From assembly GCF_003646465.1 (NCBI RefSeq), contig NZ_QZEX01000004.1, positions 124,001 through 188,000 of the forward strand: 64,000 bases of DNA. Reading direction: 5' to 3'. Of this stretch, positions 37,414-46,859 are shown one piece after another. The notes beneath the pieces were generated by a model. That model searched no databases, was not told the DNA's origin, and saw nothing but the letters and a program-made list of their open reading frames with translations. This DNA is from Chachezhania antarctica (lineage in GTDB: Bacteria > Pseudomonadota > Alphaproteobacteria > Rhodobacterales > Rhodobacteraceae). A program made the translations under genes and the position numbers. Every line of letters starts with the position of its first letter. The first letter of the stretch is position 1.

Positions 37414-38559
37414 ATGCAGACCGGAACCAAGATCTCTGCCGGGGCGCACGTGCTGTTCATCGCGTGGGCGCTCGTCGCGGGCCAGTTCCAGGCCGACCGC
37501 CTGCCGCCTGTGGAGATACAAGATGTGGCCCTGATTCCCGCCGAGGAATTCGACGCGCTGACACAGGCGCCGCCGGTGGTCGAGGACGCGCCGGCCGTGG
37601 AAGCGCCCGCGCCGGAGCCTGAGCCGGAGGAACCCGCGGCGGAAGTCGAGGTGCCGGAGCCTCAGCCTGCGCCCGAACCGGAGCCGGAACCGGAACCCGA
37701 GCCTGAAATCGCCGAACCCGCGCCGGAGCCCGAACCCCAGCCCGAGCCGGAACCCGAACCCGTGGTCGAACCGGAGCCCGAGCCCGAACCGACGCCGGAA
37801 CCGCCAGCACCGGTCGCGGCGCTTGAACAAGCGCCTGAGCCGGAAACGCCCGACGTGCCGCGGATCGCGCCCGAAGCCGCCCCGGTTCCACCCGAAGAGG
37901 TGACGCCGCAGGAAGCGCCGCAGCCCGCGATCAGCGATACCGAGGACGCCGAGACGCCCGCGCCCGAACAGGACGTATCGGTGGCCGAAGCCGCGATCGA
38001 GCGTTCCGTGGAAGTGCCCGAAGACGTCCAGGCCCCGCGCGCGCCGGACGTGTCGCAGCGCCCGCAAAGCCGCCCGGCCAACCTGGGCCAGACCCAGCCG
38101 CCAGTGGACGAACCGGCGGAGGATCCGGCGGATCGCGAAGATGCGGTCGCGGCCGCGCTGGCCGAAGCGCTGGGTGGCGCGAGCGAGCCGGAGGCACAGG
38201 CCTCGTCGCCGACGCCGATACAGGCGCCGACCGGTCCGCGGATGACGGCGCAGGAAATGGATGCGCTGCGTGTCGCCGTGGCGTCGTGCTGGAACGTGGG
38301 GTCCTTGTCGTCGGAGGCATTGCAGACCACTGTGGTTGTCGGCATGACCCTGAACCAGAGCGCACGGCCCGATACCAACTCGATCCGGCTGATATCCAGC
38401 TCGGGCGGGCAGTCTGCTGCGGCGAAACAAGCCTTCGAGGCCGCGCGGCGGGCGATCATCCGGTGCGGGGCAAGCGGCTTTGATCTGCCGGCGGAAAAAT
38501 ACGCGCAATGGCGTGACATCGAAATGACATTCAACCCTGAAGGGATGCGGATCCGATGA
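37414..38559 (+). CDS. tolA: Cell envelope integrity protein TolA
   Basis: Protein of 381 residues. One N-terminal membrane helix ([17 protein letters not shown]) anchors it. A long periplasmic stalk of Pro-Glu repeats at about residues 60-135 ([10 protein letters not shown]-like) takes the place of the usual Ala/Lys helix, and a C-terminal TonB-like domain has [11 protein letters not shown] and [17 protein letters not shown]. It links the TolQR motor to TolB and Pal. Its stop overlaps tolB by 4 bases. Confidence 0.92.
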   Translation: MQTGTKISAGAHVLFIAWALVAGQFQADRLPPVEIQDVALIPAEEFDALTQAPPVVEDAPAVEAPAPEPEPEEPAAEVEVPEPQPAPEPEPEPEPEPEIAEPAPEPEPQPEPEPEPVVEPEPEPEPTPEPPAPVAALEQAPEPETPDVPRIAPEAAPVPPEEVTPQEAPQPAISDTEDAETPAPEQDVSVAEAAIERSVEVPEDVQAPRAPDVSQRPQSRPANLGQTQPPVDEPAEDPADREDAVAAALAEALGGASEPEAQASSPTPIQAPTGPRMTAQEMDALRVAVASCWNVGSLSSEALQTTVVVGMTLNQSARPDTNSIRLISSSGGQSAAAKQAFEAARRAIIRCGASGFDLPAEKYAQWRDIEMTFNPEGMRIR

Positions 38560-39884
38560 AGACGGGTGTTCTTGGCATATTGGCGGCCTGTGTCGCTCTG
38601 ATCGGGTTCTCGGCGCCGGCCATGGCGCAATCGGGCCCCCTGCGGCTGGAGATCACGGAAGGTGTCATCGAACCGATGCCGATCGCGATCCCGAACTTCG
38701 TGGCGACGAGCCCCGCCGCGCAGGAGGTGGCGCAAAACCTGACCCAGGTGGTGCGGGACGATCTGACCGGCACCGGCCTGTTCCGGGAGATCCCGGCCAA
38801 CGCCTATATCAGCCAGATCACCGATTTCTCGGCCCCCGTGCGCTATACCGACTGGAAGACAATCAACGCCCAGGCGCTGGTCACCGGATCGGTGGCGGTG
38901 TCGGGCAACCAGCTGATCGTGCAGTTCCGGATCTACGACGTCTTCGCCGGATCGGAACTGGGATCGGGCCTGCAATTCGTGGCCGGCCCCGAAGGCTGGC
39001 GGCGCGTGGCGCACAAGGTGTCGGATGCGGTCTACAGCCGGATCACGGGCGAACAGGGGTATTTCGACAGCCGGGTCGTCTTCGTGTCGGAAAGCGGACC
39101 CAAGGCCAACCGTCTGAAGCGGCTGGCGATCATGGATTACGACGGCGCCAATGTGCAGTATCTGACCGACAGCTCGTCCATCGTGCTGAACCCGCGCTTT
39201 TCGCCCGATGGCGGCCGCGTGCTTTACACCAGCTATGACACCGGCGTGCCGCGGATCAACATCCTGGACGTGGGCCGCGTGCGCAAGCAGGTGCTGGAAC
39301 AGAAACCCGGTACGATGAGCTTCGGGCCGCGTTTTTCGCCCGACGGCAGCACGGTGATCTTCTCGCTGACCGAAGGCGGCAACACCGACATCTACACGAT
39401 GGGCGTGAACGGCGGGAACCTGCGGCGGCTGACCGACGGACCGGCGATCGAGACCGCGCCCAGCTATTCGCCGGATGGCAGCCGGATCGTCTTCGAAAGC
39501 GACCGGTCGGGCACGCAGCAGCTGTACGTCATGCCCGCCGGCGGGGGTGAGGCGCAGCGCATCAGCTTCGGTCAGGGCCGTTATGGCACGCCGGTCTGGT
39601 CGCCGCGGGGCGATCTGATCGCCTTCACCAAGCAATCGGGCGGACGGTTCCATATCGGCGTGATGAGCCCTGACGGCAACAACGAGAGGTTGCTCACGGC
39701 ATCGTTTCTGGACGAAGGCCCGACCTGGGCCCCCAATGGCCGCGTGATCATGTTCACGCGGGAAACACGGGGGGCGGAAGGACAGTCGCGGCTGTATTCC
39801 ATCGACATCACGGGGCGCAACCTGCGCCCGGTCCCCACACCCGATGGCGCGTCGGATGCGGCATGGTCGCCATTGCAGAACTGA
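38556..39884 (+). CDS. tolB: Tol-Pal system beta propeller protein TolB
   Basis: Protein of 442 residues. The signal peptide ends [11 protein letters not shown] before QSGPLRLEI. An N-terminal alpha/beta domain is followed by beta-propeller blades with the repeated SPDG motif ([57 protein letters not shown]). Periplasmic; binds Pal and TolA. It starts inside the tolA stop. Confidence 0.96.
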   Translation: MKTGVLGILAACVALIGFSAPAMAQSGPLRLEITEGVIEPMPIAIPNFVATSPAAQEVAQNLTQVVRDDLTGTGLFREIPANAYISQITDFSAPVRYTDWKTINAQALVTGSVAVSGNQLIVQFRIYDVFAGSELGSGLQFVAGPEGWRRVAHKVSDAVYSRITGEQGYFDSRVVFVSESGPKANRLKRLAIMDYDGANVQYLTDSSSIVLNPRFSPDGGRVLYTSYDTGVPRINILDVGRVRKQVLEQKPGTMSFGPRFSPDGSTVIFSLTEGGNTDIYTMGVNGGNLRRLTDGPAIETAPSYSPDGSRIVFESDRSGTQQLYVMPAGGGEAQRISFGQGRYGTPVWSPRGDLIAFTKQSGGRFHIGVMSPDGNNERLLTASFLDEGPTWAPNGRVIMFTRETRGAEGQSRLYSIDITGRNLRPVPTPDGASDAAWSPLQN

Positions 39885-39952
39885 ACGCCACGTTCACAGG
39901 ACACAAGCGCTGTGTTAACCGTCACGGAAGAACCAAACATGAGGCACTGGGC

Positions 39953-40453
39953 ATGAATATTTTCCGCATGGGCGTGCTGGTGGCCGCGGTCCTGACCGCG
40001 GCGGCCTGCACCAATGCCAGGAACCTGGACGGCGGCGCAGGCGCCGCTGCAGGGGCGGGCGCCGGGAGCGCGCTTTCGAACCCGTCGTCACCGGTCTATT
40101 TCCAGCAGGCCGTGGGCGACCGGGTGCTGTTCCTTGTCGATCAGTCCAGCCTGACCGAACAGGCCCGGCAGACGCTGAATTCGCAGGCGCAATGGCTGAA
40201 CAACAATGGCAGCTACACCGCCACAGTCGAAGGCCACGCCGATGAACAGGGCACGCGCGAATACAACCTTGCCCTTGGTGCGCGCCGCGCCAACGAGGCG
40301 CGCGATTACCTGATCTCGCGAGGGGTGGCCGGCAACCGGCTGAGCGTCGTGAGCTACGGCAAGGAACGGCCGCTCGAGATCTGTTCCGAAGAAAGCTGCT
40401 ATGCCAAGAATCGCCGCGCCGTGACGGTGCTGTCGGGCGGGTTGTCGGGGTGA
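39953..40453 (+). CDS. pal: Peptidoglycan-associated lipoprotein Pal
   Basis: Protein of 166 residues. The signal sequence ends in the lipobox TAAAC, so Cys becomes the lipidated N-terminus. The OmpA-like domain that grips peptidoglycan is clear in TVEGHADEQGTREYNLALGA and RRANEARDYLISRGV. Start ATG 39953 (MNIFRMG) gives a proper signal peptide; earlier in-frame starts would overlap tolB. It ends in GTGA, shared with cpoB. Confidence 0.96.
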   Translation: MNIFRMGVLVAAVLTAAACTNARNLDGGAGAAAGAGAGSALSNPSSPVYFQQAVGDRVLFLVDQSSLTEQARQTLNSQAQWLNNNGSYTATVEGHADEQGTREYNLALGARRANEARDYLISRGVAGNRLSVVSYGKERPLEICSEESCYAKNRRAVTVLSGGLSG

Positions 40454-41292
40454 TCATGCGCACGCTGCTGTCATTGCTGGTTCTGTGCTGTCTCGCCGCG
40501 CCCGTCGCGGCGCAGGACAGCGCGCGGTCCGAAACGCTGGCCGATATCCGTCAGGAACTGACGGTGCTGAATGTCGAGATGCAGAAGCTGAAACGCGAAC
40601 TGTCCACGACAGGTGCGGCGTCGGGCACCAGCGGCAGCAGCCTGCCAGACCGCGTCGCGGCGATCGAGGCCGCGTTGCAGGATCTGACCGCCAAGACGGA
40701 AGCGCTTCAGCACCGGATCGAACAGGTGGTGGCCGATGGCACCAACCGTATCGGCGATCTCGAATTCCGGCTGGTCGAGCTGGAAGGCGGCGATATCGGG
40801 AGCCTGGGCGAAACGTCAACGCTGGGCGGCGGGGATGCGCAGCCTGGCGCGGTGCCGTCGCCGGTGCAGCCGTCGACGCCCGATTCCGGTACACCCGACG
40901 TCGCGCTGGCGGTGGGCGAGCGGGCGGATTTCGATGCCGCCGTCGCCGCGGCAGACGCCGGCGACAACCAGAAGGCGGCCGAGCTTTTCGGCCAGTTCAA
41001 CGAGGCCTATCCCGGCAGCCCGCTGGCCGTGGATGCCTACCTGCGCCGCGGCAATGCGCTGGAAGCAATGGGCGATCACCGCGAAGGCGCGCGGGCCTAT
41101 CTTGCGGCCTTCACCGCTGACCAGCAGGGCCCCCGCGCGGCCGAGGCGCTGACGCTTCTGGGCACATCCCTTGGCAAGCTGGGGCAAAGCCGTCAGGCCT
41201 GCCTGACATTGGGCGAAGTCCGCGTCCGCTTCCCGGGCGCCTCTGCCGTGACGCGGGCCGAGGCCGAACGTGTTCGCCTGAACTGCGAGTAA
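40450..41292 (+). CDS. cpoB: Cell division coordinator CpoB (YbgF)
   Basis: About 280 residues. A signal peptide (LLSLLVLCCLAAPVAAQ) is followed by a trimerising coiled coil (LADIRQELTVLNVEMQKLKR, then IEAALQDLTAKTEALQHRIE), a Gly/Ser/Pro linker, and a C-terminal TPR domain (AAELFGQFNEAYPGSPLAVD, then AYLRRGNALEAMGDHREGAR). In E. coli it links Tol-Pal to PBP1B during constriction. GTG 40450 overlaps the pal stop; ATG 40456 is the alternative. Confidence 0.93.
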   Translation: MIMRTLLSLLVLCCLAAPVAAQDSARSETLADIRQELTVLNVEMQKLKRELSTTGAASGTSGSSLPDRVAAIEAALQDLTAKTEALQHRIEQVVADGTNRIGDLEFRLVELEGGDIGSLGETSTLGGGDAQPGAVPSPVQPSTPDSGTPDVALAVGERADFDAAVAAADAGDNQKAAELFGQFNEAYPGSPLAVDAYLRRGNALEAMGDHREGARAYLAAFTADQQGPRAAEALTLLGTSLGKLGQSRQACLTLGEVRVRFPGASAVTRAEAERVRLNCE

Positions 41293-42524
41293 TGTCCGGC
41301 CCGCGCGATCTGGTGGACCGGGTCCGCGCGGCTTTGGGCAATGACATTCCGCCCGCCATCGGTATCGCCGTGTCCGGGGGCGGGGATTCGCTGGCGTTGA
41401 TGGATCTCCTCCACAAGGCGTTGGAGCTCGAAGGTACACGCTTGCGTGCCGCGACGGTCGATCATGGGCTGAGGCCCGAGGCCGCGGACGAAGCCCGCCA
41501 CGCCGGGCAGATCGCTGCACAGCTTGGTATTCCGCATGACGTATTGTCTTGGGATGGCACCAAGGCCACCAGCAACATGCAGGATGCCGCCCGACAGGCG
41601 CGGTACCGGCTGTTGACCGAATGGGCGGCGGCGCACGATCTGCCCACGATCGCCTTGGGTCATACACGCGACGATCAGGCCGAAACCGTGCTGATGCGGC
41701 TTGGCCGGGCGGCGGGGGTGGACGGGCTGTCGGCCATGGCCCCGCGTCGCGTCGAAGGCGGGGTGGAGCTTCTGCGGCCGCTTCTCGACATCTCCCGCGA
41801 GGACCTGCGCGCGCATCTGGGCGCGCAGGGTATCGCGTGGTGCGACGATCCCAGCAACGATGACCCCCGCTTCGAACGTGTCCGCGTGCGTCAGGCGATA
41901 AGGACACTTGCGCCGCTGGGCATCGATTCTGCCGCCCTGGCACAGGTGGCGGGCAACATGGCCCGCAGCCGTGCCGCGCTCGACTGGGCCGTGACACGGG
42001 CCGCGCACGGTATCGTGAGCGTCGATGCAGGCGATCTGCTGTTCGACAGGGCCGGCCTGTCGTCGCTTCCCGAGGAATTGGCCCGCCGCCTCTTCGCCCG
42101 GGCGGTCGCGTGGATTGCCGGAGACACTTATCCACCAAGGCGCACGCCCCTGATGGCGCTGGTCGCCGCCGCCATCCGGGGGGAGCAGACGACGCTGGGC
42201 GGCTGCCGGTTGCTGCAAACGGGCGACACGGCGCGGCTTTGCCGGGAAAGGCAGGCGGTCGAGGAACTGGAATCACGGACAGATGCGGTGTGGGACGGGC
42301 GCTGGCGCCTGACCGGTCCGTATGACGACAAGCTACGGATCCGCGCACTTGGGGACGAAGGCCTGAAAGCCTGCAAGGCTTGGCGCGAAACCGGCCGTCC
42401 GCGGGACGCGCTGGTTGCGTCGCCCGCGGTCTGGAAGGGCGACAGACTGGTCGCAGCCCCCCTTGCGGGGCTCGAAAACGGCTGGCAGGCGGTCTGCGAC
42501 ACACGCGGCGCGTTCCTTCGCTGA
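41292..42524 (+). CDS. tilS: tRNA(Ile)-lysidine synthetase
   Basis: Protein of 410 residues. The PP-loop ATPase motif SGGGDSLALMDLL lies near residue 30 and the catalytic domain continues with HTRDDQAETVLMRL and LLRPLLDISREDLRAHL. It places lysidine at position 34 of tRNA(Ile2) so that it reads AUA. ATG 41292 overlaps the cpoB stop by one base. It is an expected neighbour of ftsH. Confidence 0.95.
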   Translation: MSGPRDLVDRVRAALGNDIPPAIGIAVSGGGDSLALMDLLHKALELEGTRLRAATVDHGLRPEAADEARHAGQIAAQLGIPHDVLSWDGTKATSNMQDAARQARYRLLTEWAAAHDLPTIALGHTRDDQAETVLMRLGRAAGVDGLSAMAPRRVEGGVELLRPLLDISREDLRAHLGAQGIAWCDDPSNDDPRFERVRVRQAIRTLAPLGIDSAALAQVAGNMARSRAALDWAVTRAAHGIVSVDAGDLLFDRAGLSSLPEELARRLFARAVAWIAGDTYPPRRTPLMALVAAAIRGEQTTLGGCRLLQTGDTARLCRERQAVEELESRTDAVWDGRWRLTGPYDDKLRIRALGDEGLKACKAWRETGRPRDALVASPAVWKGDRLVAAPLAGLENGWQAVCDTRGAFLR

Positions 42525-42615
42525 CCATTATCGCATTGAACCTGAGCGCAGCATCTCTATCTTATACAGAACGCGGGGACATTGTCCCCCGCCTTGATAT
42601 TTCAGGAGACCTTCC

Positions 42616-44535
42616 TTGAACAACGCGCGCAACATCGCCTTCTGGGTCGTGCTGTTCCTGCTGATCCTCGCGCTCTTCAACATCTTCGGTGGTGGCGGTG
42701 GAACGCTGCAAAGCCGGGAGATGCCCTATTCGGAGTTCGTGAACAGGGTCCAGAACCAGGAGGTGACTCAGGTCACCCTTGACGGAGAGCAGGTCCGCTT
42801 CCGTGGCAGCGATGGCAACGAATACGTCACCATCAAGCCGCAGGACGCCGAAATCACGAACCTGCTGATCGAGGAGAACATCCCGATCCAGGCCGTGAAA
42901 CAGCAGCAATCGGGCTTCCAGTCGTTCCTGATCACGCTTCTGCCGGTGCTTCTGCTGATCGGCGTCTGGATCTTCTTCATGAACCGGATGCAGGGCGGCG
43001 GCAAAGGCGGGGCCATGGGCTTTGGCAAATCGCGCGCCAAGCTGCTCACCGAAAAGCAGGGCCGCGTGACCTTCGACGATGTCGCCGGCATCGACGAGGC
43101 CAAGGAAGAGCTGGAAGAGATCGTCGAATTCCTGCGCAACCCGCAGAAATTCAGCCGCCTTGGCGGCAAGATCCCGAAAGGCGCGCTGCTGGTTGGTCCT
43201 CCGGGCACCGGTAAGACGCTTCTGGCCCGTGCGATTGCGGGTGAGGCTGGCGTGCCGTTCTTCACCATCTCGGGCTCCGACTTCGTGGAAATGTTCGTGG
43301 GTGTGGGTGCGTCCCGTGTCCGTGACATGTTCGAACAGGCCAAGAAGAACGCGCCGTGCATCGTGTTCATCGACGAAATCGACGCCGTGGGACGTCATCG
43401 TGGCGCAGGCTATGGCGGCGGGAACGACGAACGCGAACAGACGCTGAACCAGCTTCTGGTGGAAATGGACGGGTTCGAGGCCAACGAAGGCGTCATCATC
43501 CTGGCCGCGACCAACCGGAAAGACGTTCTGGACCCGGCTCTGCTGCGTCCCGGCCGTTTCGACCGTCAGGTCACCGTCGGCAACCCTGACATCAAGGGCC
43601 GCGAGAAGATCCTGGGTGTTCACGCGCGCAAGACGCCGCTTGGCCCCGATGTCGATCTGCGCATCATCGCCCGCGGCTCGCCCGGCTTTTCGGGCGCCGA
43701 TCTGGCGAACCTGGTGAACGAAGCGGCGCTGATGGCCGCCCGTGTCGGCCGGCGCTTCGTGACGATGGAAGATTTCGAGAACGCGAAGGACAAGGTGATC
43801 ATGGGGGCGGAACGCCGCTCCATGGTGCTGACGCCCGAGCAGAAGGAAAAGACCGCCTATCACGAAGCCGGTCACGCCATCGTCGGCATGTCGCTGCCCG
43901 AGTGCGATCCGGTCTACAAGGCCACGATCATCCCGCGTGGTGGTGCGCTTGGCATGGTCGTTTCGCTGCCCGAAATCGACCGGTTGAACTGGCACAAGCA
44001 GGAATGCGAACAGAAACTGGCCATGACCATGGCCGGCAAGGCGGCCGAGATCATCAAGTACGGCGAAGACGCTGTCTCGAACGGTCCGGCAGGCGATATC
44101 CAGCAGGCCAGCGGCCTGGCCCGCGCGATGGTGATGCGCTGGGGCATGTCCGACAAGGTCGGCAATATCGACTATGCCGAGGCGCATGAAGGCTACCAGG
44201 GCAACACCGGCGGGTTCTCGGTCTCGGCCCACACGAAGGAGCTGATCGAGGAAGAGGTGAAGCTCTTCATCCAGCACGGCTATGAACGCGCCTACAAGAT
44301 CCTGACCGACCGCAAGGCGGAATGGGAACGGCTGGCGGAAGGCCTTCTGGAGTACGAGACGTTGACCGGCGAAGAGATCCAGCGCGTCATCGACGGGCAA
44401 CCGCCCGAAATGGACGACGACGACAGCGGCAGCGCGCCGTCGGACGGGGAAAAGCCGTCGATCACCTCGATCCCCAAGACCAAGCCCAAGAACACGTCGG
44501 GCGGCGGCGGGATGGAGCCCGAGCCCAGCGTCTGA
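42616..44535 (+). CDS. ftsH: ATP-dependent zinc metalloprotease FtsH, TTG start
   Basis: Protein of 639 residues, inner-membrane AAA+ protease. Two membrane helices: about residues 8-24 ([17 protein letters not shown]) and 100-121 ([20 protein letters not shown]). Then Walker [14 protein letters not shown], Walker [15 protein letters not shown], and the zinc site [11 protein letters not shown]. The C-terminal tail is Pro/Ser-rich. The only suitable start is TTG 42616, preceded by AGGAGA with normal spacing; a downstream ATG would remove the first membrane helix. An intrinsic terminator follows the stop. Confidence 0.96.
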   Translation: MNNARNIAFWVVLFLLILALFNIFGGGGGTLQSREMPYSEFVNRVQNQEVTQVTLDGEQVRFRGSDGNEYVTIKPQDAEITNLLIEENIPIQAVKQQQSGFQSFLITLLPVLLLIGVWIFFMNRMQGGGKGGAMGFGKSRAKLLTEKQGRVTFDDVAGIDEAKEELEEIVEFLRNPQKFSRLGGKIPKGALLVGPPGTGKTLLARAIAGEAGVPFFTISGSDFVEMFVGVGASRVRDMFEQAKKNAPCIVFIDEIDAVGRHRGAGYGGGNDEREQTLNQLLVEMDGFEANEGVIILAATNRKDVLDPALLRPGRFDRQVTVGNPDIKGREKILGVHARKTPLGPDVDLRIIARGSPGFSGADLANLVNEAALMAARVGRRFVTMEDFENAKDKVIMGAERRSMVLTPEQKEKTAYHEAGHAIVGMSLPECDPVYKATIIPRGGALGMVVSLPEIDRLNWHKQECEQKLAMTMAGKAAEIIKYGEDAVSNGPAGDIQQASGLARAMVMRWGMSDKVGNIDYAEAHEGYQGNTGGFSVSAHTKELIEEEVKLFIQHGYERAYKILTDRKAEWERLAEGLLEYETLTGEEIQRVIDGQPPEMDDDDSGSAPSDGEKPSITSIPKTKPKNTSGGGGMEPEPSV

Positions 44536-44540
44536 GTTTG

Positions 44541-44576
44541 AAAACGGCCGGTGCAATTGCCCGGCCGTTTTTCTTT
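44541..44576 (+). terminator. Intrinsic terminator after ftsH
   Basis: Arms ACGGCCGG (44544-44551) and CCGGCCGT (44561-44568) enclose a 9-base loop, followed by TTTTCTTT. It lies 6 bases after the ftsH stop and closes the tol-tilS-ftsH region. Confidence 0.9.
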
Positions 44577-44625
44577 GTCCCGCGGATCTGTATGCCGTTG
44601 CATGCGAAGATTGGAGGGGTCCACG

Positions 44626-45444
44626 ATGGACTGGAACCCGGCGCTGTATGAACGGTTCGGCGACCTGCGCCTGCGACCGGCGGTGGATCTGTTGTCGCGC
44701 GTGGGCGATCTTGCCCAAGGCGACATATGCGATCTGGGCTGCGGCAACGGGACTGTCGGGCCTGTGCTGGCCGCACGGTTTCCGTATCGGCGGTTGATCG
44801 GGGTCGACAGCTCTCCGGCGATGCTGGGGAAGGCGCGGGCCGCGGGGGCCTATGGTCTTCTGACCGAAGCCGACGCCGGGCAGTGGGAGGCAGACGCTCC
44901 GCTGGCCCTGATCTTTTCCAACGCGCTGCTGCACTGGCTGCCGGGTCACGCGCAGCTGCTGCCGCGTCTGGCGGGGATGCTGGCACCGGGTGGCACCCTG
45001 GCCGTGCAGGTCCCGCATCAGAACCCGGCGCCGTCCCACCGGCTGTGGCTGGAACTGGTGGAGCAGCTGTTCCCCGGCCGGTTCGATCCTGCCGCGGCCC
45101 CCGGCATCCCGGAGGCGCGCGCGTATCACGAGATCCTGCGTCCTTTGGGCGAAGTCGATCTGTGGGAGACGGAGTATTTCCAGACCCTGCCGCCATCGGA
45201 CGGCGGACATCCCGTCCGGCAGTTCACATCGTCGACCTTCGCGCGCCCCGTGCTGTCGGTTCTGAGCGAGGGGGAGGCGGCGGGGCTGATCGCGGAGTAT
45301 GACCGCGCAGTTGCCGCACACTATCCCTGCGACGACGGCTCTGTCCTGTTTCCCTTCCGCCGGCTCTTCTTTACCCTGCGCGTGCCGGGACAGGTCCCGG
45401 CAACCGGATCGGGAGCATGTCATGGCGACAATTCGAAAGTCTGA
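44626..45444 (+). CDS. tam: Trans-aconitate 2-methyltransferase
   Basis: Protein of 272 residues, AdoMet-dependent methyltransferase. Motif I is ICDLGCGNGTVGPVLAARFP; the N-terminal MDWNPALYERFGDLRLRPA and the C-terminal FPFRRLFFTLR fit the Tam family, which detoxifies trans-aconitate, an inhibitor of aconitase. Other methyltransferases share motif I, so the substrate rests on overall resemblance. ATG 44626 follows GGAGGGG. Its 3' end overlaps the MOSC gene by 23 bases. Confidence 0.85.
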   Translation: MDWNPALYERFGDLRLRPAVDLLSRVGDLAQGDICDLGCGNGTVGPVLAARFPYRRLIGVDSSPAMLGKARAAGAYGLLTEADAGQWEADAPLALIFSNALLHWLPGHAQLLPRLAGMLAPGGTLAVQVPHQNPAPSHRLWLELVEQLFPGRFDPAAAPGIPEARAYHEILRPLGEVDLWETEYFQTLPPSDGGHPVRQFTSSTFARPVLSVLSEGEAAGLIAEYDRAVAAHYPCDDGSVLFPFRRLFFTLRVPGQVPATGSGACHGDNSKV

Positions 45445-46018
45445 ATTCCAGGGCGAAGTGGTCTGGCTGGGCAAGGTGCCGGATGCTGGCGGGATCGCGG
45501 CCGATGCGCAGGACGGGCTGGACCTGACCTTCGACGGGCTGGAGGGCGAACGCCATGCGGGCACACTGCGGCCCAGCTGCGTGCGGGTGACGGCTTTGTA
45601 CCCGAAGGGGACGAAAATCCGCAACGTGCGGCAACTGTCGATCCTGTCGATCGAGGAACTGTCCGCCATTGCCGCGGCAATGGGGATGGAGCGGCTGGAC
45701 CCGGCTTATCTGGGGGCCAGCATGGTGGTGAAGGGCATTCCGGATTTCACGCATATCCCGCCGTCGTCGCGGCTTCAGTTCCCGTCGGGGCTGACCCTGA
45801 CCGTCGACATGGAAAACCAGCCCTGCGTCCTGCCGGGGCGCGAGGTGGAGCGGGACCACGCCGGGTTCGGCGCGAAGTTCAAGACTGCCGCCGAAGGCCG
45901 CCGCGGTGTCACCGCCTGGGTGGAACACCCAGGCCCGGTGGCGATGGGGGATTCGGTATCCCTGTTCGTCCCGGTCCAGCGCGCGTGGACGGGCGAGATG
46001 GCGGCCGCGGCCGAGTAA
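45422..46018 (+). CDS. MOSC domain protein
   Basis: Protein of 198 residues. MOSC (MOCO sulfurase C-terminal) features are ALYPKGTKIRNVRQLSILS, GMERLDPAYLGASMVVKGI, and a conserved cysteine in ENQPCVLPGREV. MOSC proteins carry or transfer sulfur and bind molybdenum cofactor or other targets; the exact role is unknown. It overlaps the end of tam, so it is probably translated from the same mRNA. Confidence 0.85.
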   Translation: MATIRKSEFQGEVVWLGKVPDAGGIAADAQDGLDLTFDGLEGERHAGTLRPSCVRVTALYPKGTKIRNVRQLSILSIEELSAIAAAMGMERLDPAYLGASMVVKGIPDFTHIPPSSRLQFPSGLTLTVDMENQPCVLPGREVERDHAGFGAKFKTAAEGRRGVTAWVEHPGPVAMGDSVSLFVPVQRAWTGEMAAAAE

Positions 46019-46123
46019 ACGTTAAGGGCGCGCGTGACGGGGCCGGGCCGCGCGGGGCATCGAACCCCGCCCGTCCCGGTCACCGCCCCTGGGGCGGCTC
46101 CGGCGGGAGGGCCCGCGGGTGCG

Positions 46124-46819
46124 CTATTTCACACCCTGTCGCGGCATGGGAACGGGCAGGGGCGTCCGGCCTGTCAGGATGGCGATGGCGTTGGGGTTCA
46201 TGATCCCGGACAGGGGGGCAGACCCGCAATCCAGTCCGCCGGTATAGGTGCCGTAGGCCGGCAGGATCAGCCGGGTGTCATCGACCAGGAAGGCCGGTCG
46301 CGCAATGCGGCCCGCGCGGGTGCGGATGCGGGCCTTGGGGTGGTAATGGCCCGAGACTTCGCCCTGTGCCCCTTCGGTTGCGATGTGGCGGAACGTCAGG
46401 GGCCCGATCTGCATCTCGGCCCGGTGCGCTCCGCCAAGCGCGATGGGGCCGGGATCGTGATTGCCTTCGATCCAGGTCCAGTCCCGCCCGGCCTGTAATT
46501 GCGTGATCCACAGACGGTCGGCTTCAGGCAGGGCGCCGGCCGCCTCGGCATCGTCGAAACTGTCGCCCAGGCAGATGACGCGGGAGGCACCCGTTCGGTC
46601 CAGATCGGCGGCGAGGCGGGTGAGGGTGTCCTGCGTCTCGTAGGGCGGCAGGGTGCTGCCGCCCCGGCGGGCCATGCGTTCGGATTTGCCCAAGTGCAGG
46701 TCGGAGATGCAGAGCAGCCGTTCTGCCGGCCACCAGAGCGCGCCGCTGCCGAGCGCGGAAAGCTCTGCGCCGGCAAGGGCGATGTGGTGGACGGGCGGGG
46801 CGGCAATAGGCGTGTTCAT
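46124..46819 (-). CDS. pdeM: Ligase-associated DNA damage response endonuclease PdeM
   Basis: Protein of 231 residues, calcineurin-like metallophosphoesterase. Metal ligands are seen in LLCISDLHLGKSERMARRG, ICLGDSFDDAEA, IEGNHDPGP and SGHYHPKA. In many bacteria PdeM is encoded with a LigD/LigB-type ATP-dependent ligase, an exonuclease and an Lhr-like helicase. Here the helicase lies just upstream on the same strand, 40 bases away, but no ligase gene is nearby. Confidence 0.87.
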   Translation of the reverse strand: MNTPIAAPPVHHIALAGAELSALGSGALWWPAERLLCISDLHLGKSERMARRGGSTLPPYETQDTLTRLAADLDRTGASRVICLGDSFDDAEAAGALPEADRLWITQLQAGRDWTWIEGNHDPGPIALGGAHRAEMQIGPLTFRHIATEGAQGEVSGHYHPKARIRTRAGRIARPAFLVDDTRLILPAYGTYTGGLDCGSAPLSGIMNPNAIAILTGRTPLPVPMPRQGVK

Positions 46820-46859
46820 GCTCCGTTCTTCGCGCAGACGCGGGGCAGAGGCAAGGGGG

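Noticed and set aside
37590-37810. Tandem short repeats, possibly a minisatellite
   Set aside because: The repeats are the Pro-Glu stalk of TolA, a normal low-complexity region of this protein.
37414-38559. TolA as a TonB gene
   Set aside because: Position between tolR and tolB and the C-terminal domain identify TolA; the Pro-Glu stalk alone resembles TonB.
42562-45669. A 1035-residue minus-strand open frame opposite ftsH, tam and part of the MOSC gene
   Set aside because: Antisense to verified genes, no protein family features, and His/Arg/Gln-rich composition typical of shadow frames.
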